Assembly: GCA_017503135.1 (NCBI GenBank)
Contig: JAFVTQ010000002.1
Span: 1-64,000 of the forward strand
Direction of reading: 5' to 3'
Length of the DNA stretch: 64,000 nucleotides
Source: Clostridia bacterium
GTDB lineage: Bacteria; Bacillota; Clostridia; Oscillospirales; Acutalibacteraceae
In this document: piece by piece, positions 1 to 12,000 of the stretch
Numbering within the stretch: position 1 is the first letter of the stretch
Layout: the number at the start of each line of letters is the position of its first letter
The notes under the pieces: generated by a model
Told to the model about the DNA's origin: nothing
Seen by the model: only the letters and a program-made list of their open reading frames with translations
Database searches by the model: none
Made by a program: the position numbers and the translations under genes

Positions 1-1025
1 ACGTCTGTTGTTCTGAAGTAGAACTGAGGTCTGTAGTTGTTGAAGAAAGGTGTATGACGGCCACCTTCATCCTTTGTAAGAACGTAAACCTGACCCTTGA
101 ACTTTGTGTGGGGCTTGATTGAACCGGGCTTACAGATAACCTGACCACGTTCGATTTCTGTTCTCTGAACACCACGAAGAAGAGCGCCTACGTTGTCGCC
201 AGCTTCTGCGAAGTCGAGCATCTTTCTGAACATTTCAAGACCTGTACAAACTGTCTTTCTGCTTTCTTCCTTGATACCAACGATTTCAACTTCTTCGTTA
301 ACGTTGATGCGGCCTCTTTCAACTCTACCGGTTGCAACAGTACCACGGCCTGTGATTGTGAAAACGTCTTCAACAGGCATAAGGAAGGGCTGGTCAGCCT
401 TTCTGTCGGGTGTGGGGATGTAGCTGTCAACAGCTGCCATGAGTTCCCAGATGGGAGCACAAGCAGGATCATCAGCTGAAGTTGCTTCAAGAGCCTTGAG
501 AGCTGAACCCTTGATGATGGGTGTATCATCGCCGGGGAATTCGTACTCATCAAGTGTTTCACGGATTTCCATTTCAACGAGTTCAAGAAGTTCTTCGTCG
601 TCAACCTGGTCAACCTTGTTCATGAAAACGATGATGTAAGGAACGCCAACCTGACGAGCAAGAAGAAGGTGTTCTTTTGTCTGAGCCATAGGACCATCTG
701 TTGATGCGATAACAAGGATAGCACCGTCCATCTGAGCAGCACCAGTAATCATGTTCTTGATGTAGTCAGCGTGGCCTGGGCAGTCAACGTGAGCATAGTG
801 ACGAGCTGCTGTCTCGTACTCAACGTGAGCTGTGTTGATTGTAATACCTCTTTCTCTTTCTTCAGGAGCCTTGTCGATGTTTGCGTAATCAACGAAGTCA
901 GCCTGACCTTTAGAAGCGAGTGTTTTTGTGATAGCAGCTGTTAATGTTGTCTTACCGTGGTCAACGTGACCGATAGTACCAATATTAACGTGTGGTTTAG
1001 TTCTTTCAAATTTTGCCTTTGCCAT
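1..1025 (-). CDS. tuf: Translation elongation factor Tu (3' part outside window)
   Basis: EF-Tu carries aminoacyl-tRNA to the ribosome as a GTP complex. The gene starts at 1025 with a strong ribosome binding site (GGGAGG, 7 bases upstream) and reads [20 protein letters not shown]. The G1 loop [10 protein letters not shown] is followed by DCPGHADY and MNKVDQV (the G4 NKxD motif), so the whole GTPase domain and most of domain 2 are present; about 341 of roughly 400 codons lie in the window and the end is cut off at base 1. It is the last visible gene of the rpsL-rpsG-fusA-tuf string and also has its own promoter just upstream. Identification is secure. Confidence 0.98.
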   Translation of the reverse strand, partial: MAKAKFERTKPHVNIGTIGHVDHGKTTLTAAITKTLASKGQADFVDYANIDKAPEERERGITINTAHVEYETAARHYAHVDCPGHADYIKNMITGAAQMDGAILVIASTDGPMAQTKEHLLLARQVGVPYIIVFMNKVDQVDDEELLELVEMEIRETLDEYEFPGDDTPIIKGSALKALEATSADDPACAPIWELMAAVDSYIPTPDRKADQPFLMPVEDVFTITGRGTVATGRVERGRINVNEEVEIVGIKEESRKTVCTGLEMFRKMLDFAEAGDNVGALLRGVQRTEIERGQVICKPGSIKPHTKFKGQVYVLTKDEGGRHTPFFNNYRPQFYFRTTD

Positions 1026-1079
1026 TGGAATTTCCTCCCTTTATTTTTGAAAATAATTTACAAAATATTTGTGATACTT

Positions 1080-1108
1080 ATTGTATCAATAAACTTGAAA
1101 AAATTCAA
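1080..1108 (-). promoter_or_regulatory. tuf promoter (sigma-A type)
   Basis: Minus-strand TTGAAT (1103-1108), 17-bp spacer, TACAAT (1080-1085), lying between the fusA stop and tuf. The -35 region overlaps a small inverted repeat CTTGAA/TTCAAG. It would let tuf be made independently of the rpsL-fusA transcript. Confidence 0.65.
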
Positions 1109-1126
1109 GTCTTTTGCAAGATTTTA

Positions 1127-3205
1127 TTAGTCTCTCTTGCTTCTTTCAGAAATGATGCTTTCAGAAATTGACTTAGGAACTTCTTTGTATCCGTCTGGTT
1201 CCATTACGTACTGACCACGGCCCTGTGTCTTAGAACGGAGGTCTGTTGCATAACCGAACATTTCTGAAAGTGGAACTCTTGCGTTAATCTGCTTAACGCC
1301 TGAGCGGTCCTCAAAGCCCTGAATTTCGCCACGACGGCTATTAAGGTCACCGATAACGTCACCCATATATTCTTCAGGAGTAATAACTACAACCTTCATA
1401 ATAGGTTCAAGGATAACAGGGTTTGCCTTCTTAGCAGCATCTTTGAATGCCATTGAACCGGCAATCTTAAACGCCATTTCAGAAGAGTCAACTTCGTGGT
1501 ATGAACCATCGTAAAGAGTAACCTTTACGTCAACAACGCCATAGCCTGCAAGTACACCTGACTGCATAGCACCCTGGATACCGTCGTCAACTGCTTTGTG
1601 GTATTCCTTAGGAATAGCACCACCAACGATGTTGTTTACGAACTCGTAACCGCCATCTGGATTTGGTTCAATATTAATCTTAACGTGACCGTATTGACCT
1701 TTACCACCTGACTGACGAGCATATTTTGTGTCAGAAGATGAAGCTGAACGGATTGTTTCTCTGTAAGCAACCTGTGGTTTACCTACGTTTGCTTCAACTT
1801 TGAATTCACGAAGAAGACGGTCAACGATGATTTCAAGGTGAAGTTCACCCATACCAGCGATGATTGTTTGTCCTGTTTCTTCATCTGTATAGCTACGGAA
1901 TGTTGGGTCTTCTGCAACAAGTTTTGAAAGTGCGATACCCATTTTTTCCTGACCAGCTTTTGTTTTTGGTTCGATAGCAACGCTGATAACTGGTTCTGGG
2001 AAGTTCATTGATTCAAGGATAATTGGGTGTTTCTCATCACAAAGAGTATCACCTGTTGTTGTGTTCTTAAGACCAACAACGGCAGCAATATCACCAGCAT
2101 AAACTGTTTCAATGTCTTCACGGTGGTTAGCGTGCATCTGAAGAATTCTACCCATTCTTTCTTTGTTGTCTTTAACTGTGTTATAAACAGATGTACCAGC
2201 ATTAACTGTACCTGAATATACACGGAAGAAACAAAGTGTACCAACGAATGGGTCGTTAGCAATCTTAAATGCGAGAGCTGCAAATGGCTCGTCGTCTGAT
2301 GAGTGTCTAACTTCTTCCTCTTCTGTATCTGGGTTAACACCCTTGATAGCTTCGATGTCTGTTGGAGCAGGCATGAAGTCAACGATAGCATCGAGAAGTG
2401 GCTGAACACCCTTGTTACGATATGAAGTACCGCAGCAGATTGGAACGATTTCGTTAGTAAGTGTAGCCTTACGGATAACTGACTTGATTTCGTCAACTGT
2501 GAGTTCTTCACCGTCGAAATATTTCATCATAAGTTCCTCGTCGAGTTCAGCAACTGATTCGATAAGGTTGTTACGATATTCTGCAGCTTTATCAACCATA
2601 TCAGCTGGAATTTCTTCAATACGAACATCTTTACCCATATCATCATAATAAACGATAGCGTTATTATTGATAAGGTCGATGATGCCCTTAAATGAGCTTT
2701 CTTCACCGATTGGGAGCTGAATTGGAACTGCGTTACAGTTAAATCTTTCTTTAACCATGTCAAGAACACGGTAGAAGTTAGCACCTAAAATGTCCATCTT
2801 ATTAACATAAATCATTCTAGGAACTTTGTATTCGTCAGCCTGACGCCAAACTGTTTCAGACTGAGGCTCAACACCACCCTTTGCGCAAAGAACAGTTACA
2901 GAACCGTCAAGTACGCGAAGTGAACGCTGAACTTCAACTGTGAAGTCAACGTGTCCAGGAGTGTCGATGATATTGATACGATGGTCTTTCCAGAAACATG
3001 TTGTAGCAGCAGATGTGATTGTGATACCACGTTCCTGCTCCTGAGCCATCCAGTCCATTGTTGCTGAACCGTCATGAGTCTCACCGATTTTGTGGTTAAC
3101 ACCTGTGTAATAGAGAATTCTCTCTGTTGTAGTTGTTTTACCAGCGTCGATATGAGCCATGATACCAATATTTCTTGTTTGTTCAAGAGATACTTTTCTT
3201 GGCAT
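1127..3205 (-). CDS. fusA: Translation elongation factor G
   Basis: EF-G drives GTP-dependent translocation of tRNA and mRNA on the ribosome and ribosome recycling with RRF. The 692-residue product has the usual full length. It begins [20 protein letters not shown], with G1 [13 protein letters not shown] near residue 17, DTPGHVDF (G3) near 82 and NKMD (G4) near 136, followed by domains II to V ending in the conserved region around [13 protein letters not shown] strong site, TAGGAGG, precedes the ATG. The gap to rpsG is 27 bp, consistent with one transcript in the order rpsL, rpsG, fusA, tuf. Nothing looks degenerate. Confidence 0.98.
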   Translation of the reverse strand: MPRKVSLEQTRNIGIMAHIDAGKTTTTERILYYTGVNHKIGETHDGSATMDWMAQEQERGITITSAATTCFWKDHRINIIDTPGHVDFTVEVQRSLRVLDGSVTVLCAKGGVEPQSETVWRQADEYKVPRMIYVNKMDILGANFYRVLDMVKERFNCNAVPIQLPIGEESSFKGIIDLINNNAIVYYDDMGKDVRIEEIPADMVDKAAEYRNNLIESVAELDEELMMKYFDGEELTVDEIKSVIRKATLTNEIVPICCGTSYRNKGVQPLLDAIVDFMPAPTDIEAIKGVNPDTEEEEVRHSSDDEPFAALAFKIANDPFVGTLCFFRVYSGTVNAGTSVYNTVKDNKERMGRILQMHANHREDIETVYAGDIAAVVGLKNTTTGDTLCDEKHPIILESMNFPEPVISVAIEPKTKAGQEKMGIALSKLVAEDPTFRSYTDEETGQTIIAGMGELHLEIIVDRLLREFKVEANVGKPQVAYRETIRSASSSDTKYARQSGGKGQYGHVKINIEPNPDGGYEFVNNIVGGAIPKEYHKAVDDGIQGAMQSGVLAGYGVVDVKVTLYDGSYHEVDSSEMAFKIAGSMAFKDAAKKANPVILEPIMKVVVITPEEYMGDVIGDLNSRRGEIQGFEDRSGVKQINARVPLSEMFGYATDLRSKTQGRGQYVMEPDGYKEVPKSISESIISERSKRD

Positions 3206-3232
3206 AATGTCCTCCTAAATGTCTCTAATAAA

Positions 3233-3703
3233 TTACCATCTGAAATGTGCGAAAGCTTTGTTAGCTTCTGCCATTCTGTGCATTTCTTCCTTCTTCTTGA
3301 ATGCTCCACCCTGTGAGTTGATAGCATCAAGAATTTCGTTAGCAAGTCTTTCTTTCATTGTTCTTTCTGAACGCTGACGAGCATAAAGAGTAATCCAACG
3401 AAGACCAAGTGTCTGACGTCTTTCTGGGCGAACATCCATTGGAACCTGGTATGTTGCACCACCGATACGACGAGCCTTACACTCGAGAACTGGCATAACG
3501 TTTTCCATAGCGGCATCGAAAACTTCTAAAGCTTCCTTGCCTGTTTTTTCAGCGATGATGTCAAATGCATCATAAACGATTTTCTGAGCAACGCCCTTCT
3601 TACCGTCTAACATAACGCTGTTGATAAGTCTTGTTACAAGCTTTGAATTATAAAGCGGATCTGGCAAAACATCACGTTTTGCAATCTGGCCTCTTCTTGG
3701 CAC
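3233..3703 (-). CDS. rpsG: 30S ribosomal protein S7
   Basis: S7 binds 16S rRNA in the head of the small subunit and nucleates its assembly. I place the start at the GTG at 3703, giving the family-typical [10 protein letters not shown] and 156 residues. The in-frame ATG six codons upstream (3721) lies inside the ribosome binding site itself (AAGGAGGG), so it cannot be the real start. Conserved stretches include [27 protein letters not shown] and the C-terminal AFAHFRW. It lies between rpsL and fusA; the 162-bp gap to rpsL contains two inverted repeats that could be a control site. Confidence 0.97.
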   Translation of the reverse strand: MPRRGQIAKRDVLPDPLYNSKLVTRLINSVMLDGKKGVAQKIVYDAFDIIAEKTGKEALEVFDAAMENVMPVLECKARRIGGATYQVPMDVRPERRQTLGLRWITLYARQRSERTMKERLANEILDAINSQGGAFKKKEEMHRMAEANKAFAHFRW

Positions 3704-3764
3704 TGCGCTTCCCTCCTTCATATTAATGATATCATAGGTACTCGAGTGACAAAACCCCGTGGCA

Positions 3765-3828
3765 CCAACGAAAAGGCATACATAAATATATATACACTCT
3801 CGTTGGACAAATATTCGTTTCGAATATT
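3765..3828 (-). promoter_or_regulatory. rpsL-rpsG intercistronic hairpins
   Basis: Two inverted repeats lie between rpsL and rpsG: CCAACGA (3765-3771) with TCGTTGG (3800-3806), and AATATTCG (3810-3817) with CGAATATT (3821-3828) around a 3-nt loop. In E. coli the same interval holds the S7 autoregulatory site. The similarity here is of position only; neither structure has a U-run that would make it a terminator. Confidence 0.4.
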
Positions 3829-3865
3829 GCCTTTCAAGAAGATTCTGTCTTTTAACATTAACCTA

Positions 3866-4288
3866 TTATTTTTTTGCTGCCTTAGGACGCTTTGCACCGT
3901 ACTTTGAGCGGCTCTGCATTCTTCCGTTAACACCCTGAGTATCGAGTGTACCACGGATAATGTGATAACGCACACCGGGAAGGTCCTTAACACGGCCGCC
4001 TCTGATAAGAACAACAGAGTGTTCCTGAAGATTGTGTCCTACGCCTGGGATATAAGCTGAAACTTCGATACCATTTGTAAGACGAACTCTGGCAAGTTTT
4101 CTAAGAGCTGAGTTAGGTTTCTTAGGTGTATCTGTTTTAACAACAGTACAAACACCTCTCTTTTGTGGAGAATTGTTATTTGTCATAACATTCTTCTTTG
4201 AGTTGAGACCCTTACCGAGAGCTGGAGCCTTAGACTTCTTAACGAGAGTTTCTCTTCCGTTACGAACGAGCTGGTTAAAGGTTGGCAT
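3866..4288 (-). CDS. rpsL: 30S ribosomal protein S12
   Basis: S12 sits at the decoding centre and is the target of streptomycin-resistance mutations. The start at 4288 gives [20 protein letters not shown] and 140 residues. An in-frame ATG six codons upstream (4306) overlaps the G-rich sequence that looks like the ribosome binding site, so it is less likely. The conserved [10 protein letters not shown]-type segment appears as [17 protein letters not shown] and the loop modified by RimO as [16 protein letters not shown]. Lysines at the two classical streptomycin positions (KKPNSA and the K of [12 protein letters not shown]) look wild type. rimO, which modifies this protein, also lies in this window. 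Confidence 0.97.
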   Translation of the reverse strand: MPTFNQLVRNGRETLVKKSKAPALGKGLNSKKNVMTNNNSPQKRGVCTVVKTDTPKKPNSALRKLARVRLTNGIEVSAYIPGVGHNLQEHSVVLIRGGRVKDLPGVRYHIIRGTLDTQGVNGRMQSRSKYGAKRPKAAKK

Positions 4289-4357
4289 TCTTTGATTCAC
4301 CCCCATACATATTTAGTTGCATTACAAATGAGCAGACGCAAGTCCGCATGCTCGAAT

Positions 4358-4387
4358 AGTTTATCACAATTAAACAATATTTGTCAA
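4358..4387 (-). promoter_or_regulatory. rpsL operon promoter
   Basis: Minus-strand TTGACA (4382-4387), 18-bp spacer, TAAACT (4358-4363), about 70 bases upstream of rpsL. The leader includes a small stem GCGGAC-TTGC-GTCTGC. This makes the rpsL-rpsG-fusA string independent of rpoBC. Confidence 0.75.
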
Positions 4388-4418
4388 TAGTTTTTTTGCA
4401 AAATAACGAAAAAAGTAA

Positions 4419-4447
4419 AAACGGTGAGAATGGAACTCCCACCGTTT
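4419..4447 (-). terminator. Terminator after the membrane-protein gene
   Basis: Minus-strand hairpin with arms AAACGGTG and CACCGTTT, followed by TTACTTTTTT. It begins five bases beyond the stop of the gene at 4452 and closes that one-gene unit before the rpsL promoter. Confidence 0.8.
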
Positions 4448-4451
4448 ATTT

Positions 4452-5303
4452 CTACTTTAAATTTTCGAAAATTTCAACCCATTCATTTATTCGTGTTTCA
4501 GGGTCAATTTCTATATAAGGCTCCCAGTTTTCTTCAATATAAAGCACCTTATTACCATCTTGCATACAAACATCAATAAAGTTATTACGCTCACATTCAA
4601 TATATCTGTACACAATCTTTATACCATCAATTTTAGTTTCGTTATGTGTGGTTTCATAATCATCGCCACCCTCAACATGATATGAGATTATAGTTGACAA
4701 GCTATCAACTTTATCTTTATATATAAATGATGATACATAGAAAGGTATTTTTTCACCATATTCAAAATTAATCTTGGCTATTTCTTGTTTTGTTTCAGTT
4801 TCTTTCACAGATAGACCACCAGAAACTGCATACATTGACAAGAACGAACATTCCCTACCCTTTCCTAAACTTTTTTCAGTTGCAAGTTCAATGTTGTCCA
4901 AAAAAGAATAATCAGATATTTCAGCTTCTATAAATCCAACTTCTTCTTTAAACTTAATTGATTCACTATCTGATTTTGTATAGAATACTCCTACCGACAC
5001 AGTATGTAAGATAGCAAGAACGGAAACGCTTATCAAACAAGCAATTGAAAAAGCTTTTTTTATTTTGCTTTTATATTGATTAGTAAAATAAACTTGTTCT
5101 CCCCTATGTTTATAGCAATATACATAATATGTTATACAATTATATGTATGATAAGCAATTAGCCAAAGCATCAGTGGATATAAGAAAGCGTTAAACAATA
5201 CTGTATATGCAATATCGTTGGTAACAACACCTGTTGGGAATAACAAGATAATAAAAACAAAAACAAATATATTCCATATAGTTTTTAAAATAATTTTACC
5301 CAT
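4452..5303 (-). CDS. Hypothetical membrane protein between rpoC and rpsL
   Basis: I do not recognise this family. The 283-residue product has hydrophobic segments at about residues 8-28, 35-55 and 85-108, the last preceded by a basic stretch (KSKIKKAF), then a soluble acidic domain of about 170 residues that probably lies outside the cell. No lipobox or enzyme motif is visible. It has its own promoter (5338-5366) and terminator (4419-4447), so it is a self-contained unit. Many Firmicutes keep a small L7Ae-type ribosomal protein gene at this place, and that gene is absent here. The product bears no resemblance to it, so this looks like an insertion or replacement in a conserved locus. Confidence 0.8.
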   Translation of the reverse strand: MGKIILKTIWNIFVFVFIILLFPTGVVTNDIAYTVLFNAFLYPLMLWLIAYHTYNCITYYVYCYKHRGEQVYFTNQYKSKIKKAFSIACLISVSVLAILHTVSVGVFYTKSDSESIKFKEEVGFIEAEISDYSFLDNIELATEKSLGKGRECSFLSMYAVSGGLSVKETETKQEIAKINFEYGEKIPFYVSSFIYKDKVDSLSTIISYHVEGGDDYETTHNETKIDGIKIVYRYIECERNNFIDVCMQDGNKVLYIEENWEPYIEIDPETRINEWVEIFENLK

Positions 5304-5337
5304 AAATCACACCACTTTCTGTATATTATTTAATTCC

Positions 5338-5366
5338 AATATATCATTAAATGAAATATTTGTCAA
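5338..5366 (-). promoter_or_regulatory. Promoter of the membrane-protein gene
   Basis: Minus-strand TTGACA (5361-5366), 17-bp spacer, TATATT (5338-5343), 35 bases upstream of the start at 5303. Confidence 0.7.
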
Positions 5367-5430
5367 TATTTTGCATTTTACAACGCAGTTACATTTTTTC
5401 ACTATTCATATTTATGCTTAACTAAAAAAT

Positions 5431-5456
5431 AAGAGGACTGATTTCTCAGTCCTCTT
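5431..5456 (-). terminator. rpoBC terminator
   Basis: Hairpin with 11-bp arms AAGAGGACTGA/TCAGTCCTCTT and a 4-nt loop, followed on the minus strand by a T-rich tract (TTATTTTTT). It lies 13 bases past the rpoC stop. Confidence 0.9.
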
Positions 5457-5468
5457 TTAATTTGTTAT

Positions 5469-8400
5469 TTATGCTTCTGTTGAAACTAAATCAGCGATTG
5501 ATTTATTGAGTTCAACTTCTGAGTAGCACTTCATACCAGTACCTGATGGAAGAAGTTTACCGATAATAACATTTTCTTTAAGGCCCATAAGTGGGTCAAT
5601 CTTACCCTTGATAGCTGCATCTGTAAGAACTCTTGTTGTTTCTTGGAATGATGCTGCTGACAAGAATGAATCTGTTGCAAGAGATGCCTTTGTGATACCA
5701 AGAAGCACTGGTGTGCTTGTTGCTGGAACAAAGATTGAACCTGTTTCTTCTGCACGAAGACGAGCTGCTTCATTTGCCTGAGCAAGTTCGCGCTTATCTG
5801 TTGATGCACCTGGAAGAAGGTCTGTTGTACCTGCATCTGCAACCTTAAGTTTTCTCATCATCTGACGAACAATAACTTCGATATGCTTATCGTTGATGTC
5901 AACACCCTGCATACGATATGTTCTCTGAACTTCCTTGATAAGATAGTCATGCACAGCGTCAACGCCGTTGATTGCAAGAATATCGTTTGGATTTGGAGAA
6001 CCGTCTGTAAGTGCTGTACCCTTCTTAACGAAGATTGGATTACCATTTTCGTCTGTTTCTGAGTTAAATCTCTTATGGAAGCCATAAGGAATCATATATG
6101 CACGTTCATCACCGTTTTCGTGGTCAGTAATAACGATATGCTCGTTACCCTTGATTTCACGGAATGAAAGAACACCATCGATTTCTGAAAGAATTGCAAG
6201 AGTCTTTGGCTTTCTTGCTTCGAACAATTCTTCAACACGAGGAAGACCCTGTGTAATATCCTGGCTTGATGCAACACCACCAGTGTGGAATGTTCTCATT
6301 GTAAGCTGAGTACCAGGTTCACCGATTGACTGAGCAGCGATAATACCAACTGCTTCACCAACTGTTACAGGATTACCTGTTGCAAGGTTTGCACCATAGC
6401 ACTTGATACATACACCGTGTTCTGAGTCACAAGTAAGAAGTGAACGAATCTTAATCTTACGGTCTGCAGGATTTTCTCTTGCGTTAACCATTTCTGCAAC
6501 GACTTTAGCCTTTTCTTCTGTAATCATTTCATCCTTAGATGCAATAACATTACCGTCAGCATCAACGAAATCTTCAAGAAGGAAACGACCTGTAAGTCTT
6601 TCGTACAATGGTTCAATCATTTCTTTGCCTTCTGTGATATCGTAAACTTCGATACCGTCATGGCAATGACAATCTTCTTCACGGATGATAACATCTTGTG
6701 AAACGTCAACAAGACGACGAGTAAGGTAACCTGAGTCAGCTGTACGAAGAGCTGTATCGGCAAGACCTTTACGAGCACCACGAGAAGAAATGAAGTATTC
6801 GAGAACGTTAAGACCTTCACGGTAGTTAGCACGAATTGGAACTTCGATTGTTTTACCTGCTGTATTAGCGATAAGACCACGCATACCAGCAAGCTGACGA
6901 AGCTGAGCCTTAGAACCACGGGCACCAGAGTCAACCATCATATAGATTGGGTTTGTTTCGCCAAGTCCTTCAAGGATACCTGAAGAAACTTCATTTGTTG
7001 TTTCTTCCCAAACCTTGATAACTGCTCTTGAACGTTCTTCTGAGCTATAAAGACCCATATTGTAGTAATCATTGATAACGTCAACCTGAGCTTCAGCATT
7101 TGCGAGCAAGTCTTTCTTTGTTTCAGGAATCTTTGCGTCACAAACAGCAACTGTAATACCACTCTTTGTTGAGTATTTAAGACCTTGAGCCTTAATCTTA
7201 TCAAGCATTTCAGCAGCAACTGTTACGCCGTGAACTTTGATACATTTATCAATAATCTTACCAAGTCCACCCTTCTTAACAAGGAAATCAACTTCAAGAG
7301 CAAATGCATTTGCTGGGTCTGTTCTGTCGACAAAACCTAAATCCTGTGGAATTGGGTTATTGAAAATCACACGACCAAGAGTTGTTTCTACGAGCTTAGT
7401 TACCATCTCGCCTTCAACTTCTTTAGTCATACGAATCTTGATTTTTGCGTGAAGTGTAATGTCGCCTTCATCATAAGCCATTGTAGCTTCGTCAACATTA
7501 CGGAATACTTTGCCTTCACCTGGTTCGCCTTCCTTAACCATTGTGAGATAGTATGAACCAAGAATCATATCCTGTGTTGGAACTGCAACCGGTTTACCAT
7601 CTGATGGTTTGAGAAGGTTGTTAGCAGCGAGCATGAGAAGTCTTGCTTCTGCCTGTGCTTCTGCTGAAAGTGGCACGTGAACAGCCATCTGGTCACCGTC
7701 GAAGTCAGCGTTGAACGCTGTACATACGAGTGGGTGAAGTTTGATAGCTCTGCCTTCAACGAGAACAGGTTCAAATGCCTGAATACCAAGTCTGTGAAGT
7801 GTTGGAGCACGGTTAAGCATAACTGGATGGTCTTTGATTACTTTTTCAAGTGCATCCCAAACCTCTGTTCTTGCACGTTCTACCATCTTCTTAGCAGACT
7901 TCATATTGCCTGTTGCACCTGTATCAACAAGGTTCTTCATAACGAATGGTTTGAAGAGTTCAAGTGCCATTTCTTTAGGAAGACCACACTGATAGAGTTT
8001 GAGTTCAGGACCAACAACGATAACTGAACGACCTGAATAGTCAACACGTTTACCGAGAAGGTTCTGACGGAAACGACCCTGCTTACCTTTAAGCATATCA
8101 GAGAGAGATTTGAGTGCTCTGTTGTTTGGACCTGTAACAGGTCTGCCACGACGACCATTGTCGATAAGAGCGTCAACTGCTTCTTGAAGCATTCTCTTTT
8201 CGTTTCTTACGATAATATCAGGAGCATTAAGCTCTAAAAGTCTCTTAAGACGGTTATTTCTGTTAATAACACGTCTGTAAAGGTCGTTAAGGTCAGATGT
8301 TGCAAAACGACCACCGTCAAGCTGAACCATTGGACGAATATCTGGTGGAATAACTGGGATTACTTCCATAATCATCCAAGATGGTTTATTACCTGACTGT

Positions 8401-9047
8401 TTGAATGCTTCAGCAACTTCAAGTCTCTTGAGAATTCTTGTTCTCTTCTGACCTGTTGCATCTGCAAGCTCTTCACGAAGTTCTTTGCAAAGTGCTTCAA
8501 CATCAACTTCTTCAAGAAGAGTTTTGATTGCTTCAGCACCCATTGCTGCTTTGAACTCGTCATCATATTTTTCTACCATATCAAGATACTCTTTTTCGCT
8601 GAGTATCTGATTCTTTTCAAGTTCTGTATCGCCTGGGTCAGTAACGATATATCTTGCGAAATAAAGTACTTTTTCAAGGTCTCTTGGAGAAATGTCAAGA
8701 ATGAGACCCATTCTTGATGGAATACCCTTGAAATACCAGATATGAGAAACAGGAGAAACGAGTTCAATGTGTCCCATTCTTTCACGACGTACTTCTTTTC
8801 TTGTTACTTCAACGCCGCAGCGTTCACAAACTTTACCCTTATAACGGATTTTCTTATATTTACCGCAATGACATTCAAGGTCCTTCTGAGGTCCAAAAAT
8901 TCTTTCGCAGTAAAGACCGTCTTTTTCGGGCTTTAAGGTACGATAGTTTATTGTTTCGGGCTTTTTAACCTCACCGTAAGACCACTCTCTAATCTGGTCA
9001 GGAGAGGCAAGACCGATTTTTATTGCTTCAAATGGTTTCTTTTCCAT
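5469..9047 (-). CDS. rpoC: DNA-directed RNA polymerase subunit beta'
   Basis: Largest catalytic subunit of RNA polymerase. The 1192-residue product shows the N-terminal zinc ribbon ([20 protein letters not shown], residues about 59-78), the active-site loop NADFDGDQM (about 450) that chelates the catalytic magnesium, the trigger-loop region ending in [16 protein letters not shown], and the second zinc site with C-x(6)-C-x(2)-C ([11 protein letters not shown]) before it. Length and domain order are those of other Firmicutes. It follows rpoB by 44 bp with a ribosome binding site (GAAGG) upstream of the ATG, and is terminated at 5431-5456. Confidence 0.98.
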   Translation of the reverse strand: MEKKPFEAIKIGLASPDQIREWSYGEVKKPETINYRTLKPEKDGLYCERIFGPQKDLECHCGKYKKIRYKGKVCERCGVEVTRKEVRRERMGHIELVSPVSHIWYFKGIPSRMGLILDISPRDLEKVLYFARYIVTDPGDTELEKNQILSEKEYLDMVEKYDDEFKAAMGAEAIKTLLEEVDVEALCKELREELADATGQKRTRILKRLEVAEAFKQSGNKPSWMIMEVIPVIPPDIRPMVQLDGGRFATSDLNDLYRRVINRNNRLKRLLELNAPDIIVRNEKRMLQEAVDALIDNGRRGRPVTGPNNRALKSLSDMLKGKQGRFRQNLLGKRVDYSGRSVIVVGPELKLYQCGLPKEMALELFKPFVMKNLVDTGATGNMKSAKKMVERARTEVWDALEKVIKDHPVMLNRAPTLHRLGIQAFEPVLVEGRAIKLHPLVCTAFNADFDGDQMAVHVPLSAEAQAEARLLMLAANNLLKPSDGKPVAVPTQDMILGSYYLTMVKEGEPGEGKVFRNVDEATMAYDEGDITLHAKIKIRMTKEVEGEMVTKLVETTLGRVIFNNPIPQDLGFVDRTDPANAFALEVDFLVKKGGLGKIIDKCIKVHGVTVAAEMLDKIKAQGLKYSTKSGITVAVCDAKIPETKKDLLANAEAQVDVINDYYNMGLYSSEERSRAVIKVWEETTNEVSSGILEGLGETNPIYMMVDSGARGSKAQLRQLAGMRGLIANTAGKTIEVPIRANYREGLNVLEYFISSRGARKGLADTALRTADSGYLTRRLVDVSQDVIIREEDCHCHDGIEVYDITEGKEMIEPLYERLTGRFLLEDFVDADGNVIASKDEMITEEKAKVVAEMVNARENPADRKIKIRSLLTCDSEHGVCIKCYGANLATGNPVTVGEAVGIIAAQSIGEPGTQLTMRTFHTGGVASSQDITQGLPRVEELFEARKPKTLAILSEIDGVLSFREIKGNEHIVITDHENGDERAYMIPYGFHKRFNSETDENGNPIFVKKGTALTDGSPNPNDILAINGVDAVHDYLIKEVQRTYRMQGVDINDKHIEVIVRQMMRKLKVADAGTTDLLPGASTDKRELAQANEAARLRAEETGSIFVPATSTPVLLGITKASLATDSFLSAASFQETTRVLTDAAIKGKIDPLMGLKENVIIGKLLPSGTGMKCYSEVELNKSIADLVSTEA

Positions 9048-9091
9048 TAAATATAGCCCTTCTTCCTTTATCTAAAATGAGATTAAGTCAA

Positions 9092-12000
9092 TCAAAATTC
9101 TTCGTCCATCATATCGTCATCGTCGAAATCTGGCATATTCTGTGCATAGAAATCAGAATCGTCATCTTCGTCAACTTCACTGCCGTCTTCGTTATCAAGA
9201 ACGAATCCGTTATCATAAGTTGCGTCATTGATTTCTTCAAATTGGATATCGGAATCTGCTGGTGGAACGAAATCAAAATCGTCATTATCGAAACCATTCT
9301 TGATGTCGATATCTTCACCATTTTCGTCAAGCACATGAACATCGAGTGCAAGTGCCTGAAGTTCTTTGATAAGAACCTTGAATGACTCCGGAACTCCGGG
9401 TTTCGGAATGTTGAGACCCTTAACAATAGCCTCATATGTCTTACGACGTCCTGTAAGGTCGTCAGATTTAACTGTAAGAATTTCTTGAAGTGTATAAGCT
9501 GCGCCGTATGCTTCAAGTGCCCAAACTTCCATTTCACCGAAACGCTGACCACCGAACTGTGCTTTACCACCAAGTGGCTGCTGTGTAACGAGAGCATATG
9601 GACCAATTGAACGAGCGTGAATCTTATCATCAACAAGGTGATGGAGCTTCAAGTAATACATAACACCAACAGTAACAGGGTTATCGAACTTCTGACCTGT
9701 TCTACCGTCAGTAAGGATTGATTTACCATCTTCGCGGTAACCTGCTTCTTTCAAAGCTTCACGGATATCAACTTCGTGAGCACCGTCGAATACAGGAGTT
9801 GCAATCTTCTGGCCAAGTTTTCTATATGCGAAACCAAGATGCACTTCAAGAACCTGACCGATGTTCATACGAGATGGAACACCCAATGGGTTAAGAACGA
9901 TGTCAAGTGGAGTACCATCATCAAGGAATGGCATATCTTCTTGTGGAAGAATACGGGAAACAACACCCTTATTACCGTGACGACCAGCCATTTTGTCACC
10001 GACAGAGAGTTTTCTCTTCTGTGCAATATAGCAACGTACAATCTTATTAACACCAGGACTTAATTCGTCGCTGTTTTCTCTTGTGAATACTTCAACGTCA
10101 ACAACGATACCATATTCACCGTGAGGAACGCGAAGAGAAGTATCACGAACTTCTTTTGCTTTTTCACCGAAGATAGCACGAAGAATTCTTTCTTCTGCAG
10201 TTGCTACATCAGTTTCACCCTTTGGTGTCACCTTACCAACAAGGATATCACCTGAATGAACCTCAGCACCAACACGGATGATACCGTTTTCGTCAAGGTC
10301 TTTAAGAGCATCTTCACCAACGTTTGGAATGTCTCTTGTGATATCTTCTGGTCCAAGTTTTGTATCTCTTGCTTCGATTTCGTATTCTTCAATATGAACA
10401 GATGTATAAACATCATCACGAACAAGTTTTTCGTTGATAAGAACAGCGTCTTCGTAGTTATAACCTTCCCAAGTCATAAAGCCGATGAGAGCATTCTTAC
10501 CGAGTGAAATTTCACCGTTTGCTGTTGCAGGACCGTCAGCAATAACCTCGCCTGCTTCGATTTCCTGACCTAAGTCAACGATTGGGCGCTGGTTAATGCA
10601 AGTGCCTTGGTTAGAACGCATATACTTGATAAGTTCATAAGTATCAACTTCACCATCAGCAGTTGTGATAGCAACAGTTTTTGCGTCAACCTGTGTAACT
10701 TTACCTGCACGTTTTGCAAGAACAACTGTACCTGAGTCAACAGCTGCCTTATATTCCATACCTGTACCAACGATTGGAGATTCTGTTTTAAGAAGTGGAA
10801 CTGCCTGACGTTGCATGTTTGAACCCATCAAAGCACGGTTAGCGTCGTCGTTTTCAAGGAATGGAATCATTGCAGTAGCAACTGAAACAACCATCTTTGG
10901 AGAAACGTCCATATAATCTGCTTCTGTTGTTGCAACTTCAAGGAAGTTATCTCTGTGACGAGCTGTAAGTTTTGGATTGATGAACTTGCCTTTTTCGTCA
11001 AGTGGTTCGTTAGCCTGAGCAACGATGTAGTTATCTTCTACATCAGCTGTCATATATTCAACTTCATTGAGAACTGTACCTGTCTTTTTGTCAATTCTTC
11101 TGAAAGGTGCTTCAATGAAGCCATATTTATTGATTCTTGCGAATGTTGCAAGATAAGAGATAAGACCGATGTTTGGACCTTCAGGAGTTTCAATTGGACA
11201 CATTCTACCATAGTGTGAATAGTGAACGTCACGAACTTCGAAACCTGCACGGTCACGTGAAAGACCACCAGGACCGAGAGCTGAAAGTCTTCTCTTATGT
11301 GTAAGTTCTGCAAGTGGGTTTGTCTGGTCCATAAACTGAGAAAGTGGAGATGAACCAAAGAATTCTTTAATTGCAGCCATTACAGGACGGATATTGATAA
11401 GAGCAGCAGGAGTAACCTTATCTGGCTCTTGTCCCTGAAGAGTCATTCTTTCTTTAACAACTCTTTCCATTCTTGCAAAACCAATTCTGAACTGGTTTTG
11501 AAGAAGTTCACCAACTGAACGGATACGACGATTACCAAGGTGGTCGATATCGTCTGTCACACCAACGCCTGCTGCGAGACCGTTAAGGTAGTTGATTGAT
11601 GCGAAAATGTCGTTAATAATAATGTGCTTTGGAATAAGGTCATCTGCACGAAGAGCCATCTCTTCTGCGAGTGCATCTTTATCGTCGCCACATTTGTCAA
11701 GAACTTCCATAAGAACTGGGAAGCTAACTTTTTCGTTGATACCGAATTCTTCAAGTTCATCTTCTGTGAACATTGGAACATATTCTGCAATGTCAACCAT
11801 TCCGTTAGAGTAAACTTTAACTTCTTTACCGTCAACATCAAGAATTACTGTATCAACACCTTCTTGCTCAATTCTGTAAGCAAGTTTTTCGTCAATCATA
11901 TCACCAGCGTCTGCCATAATTTCACCGGTGAGCTGGCTAACAACTGGTTGTGCAACCTTATGACCTGCAATTCTGTCTGAAATTGCAAGTTTCTTGTTGT

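Noticed and set aside
3704-3721. ATG at 3721 as start of rpsG
   Set aside because: It lies within the ribosome binding site AAGGAGGG; the GTG at 3703 gives the conserved MPRRGQ start.
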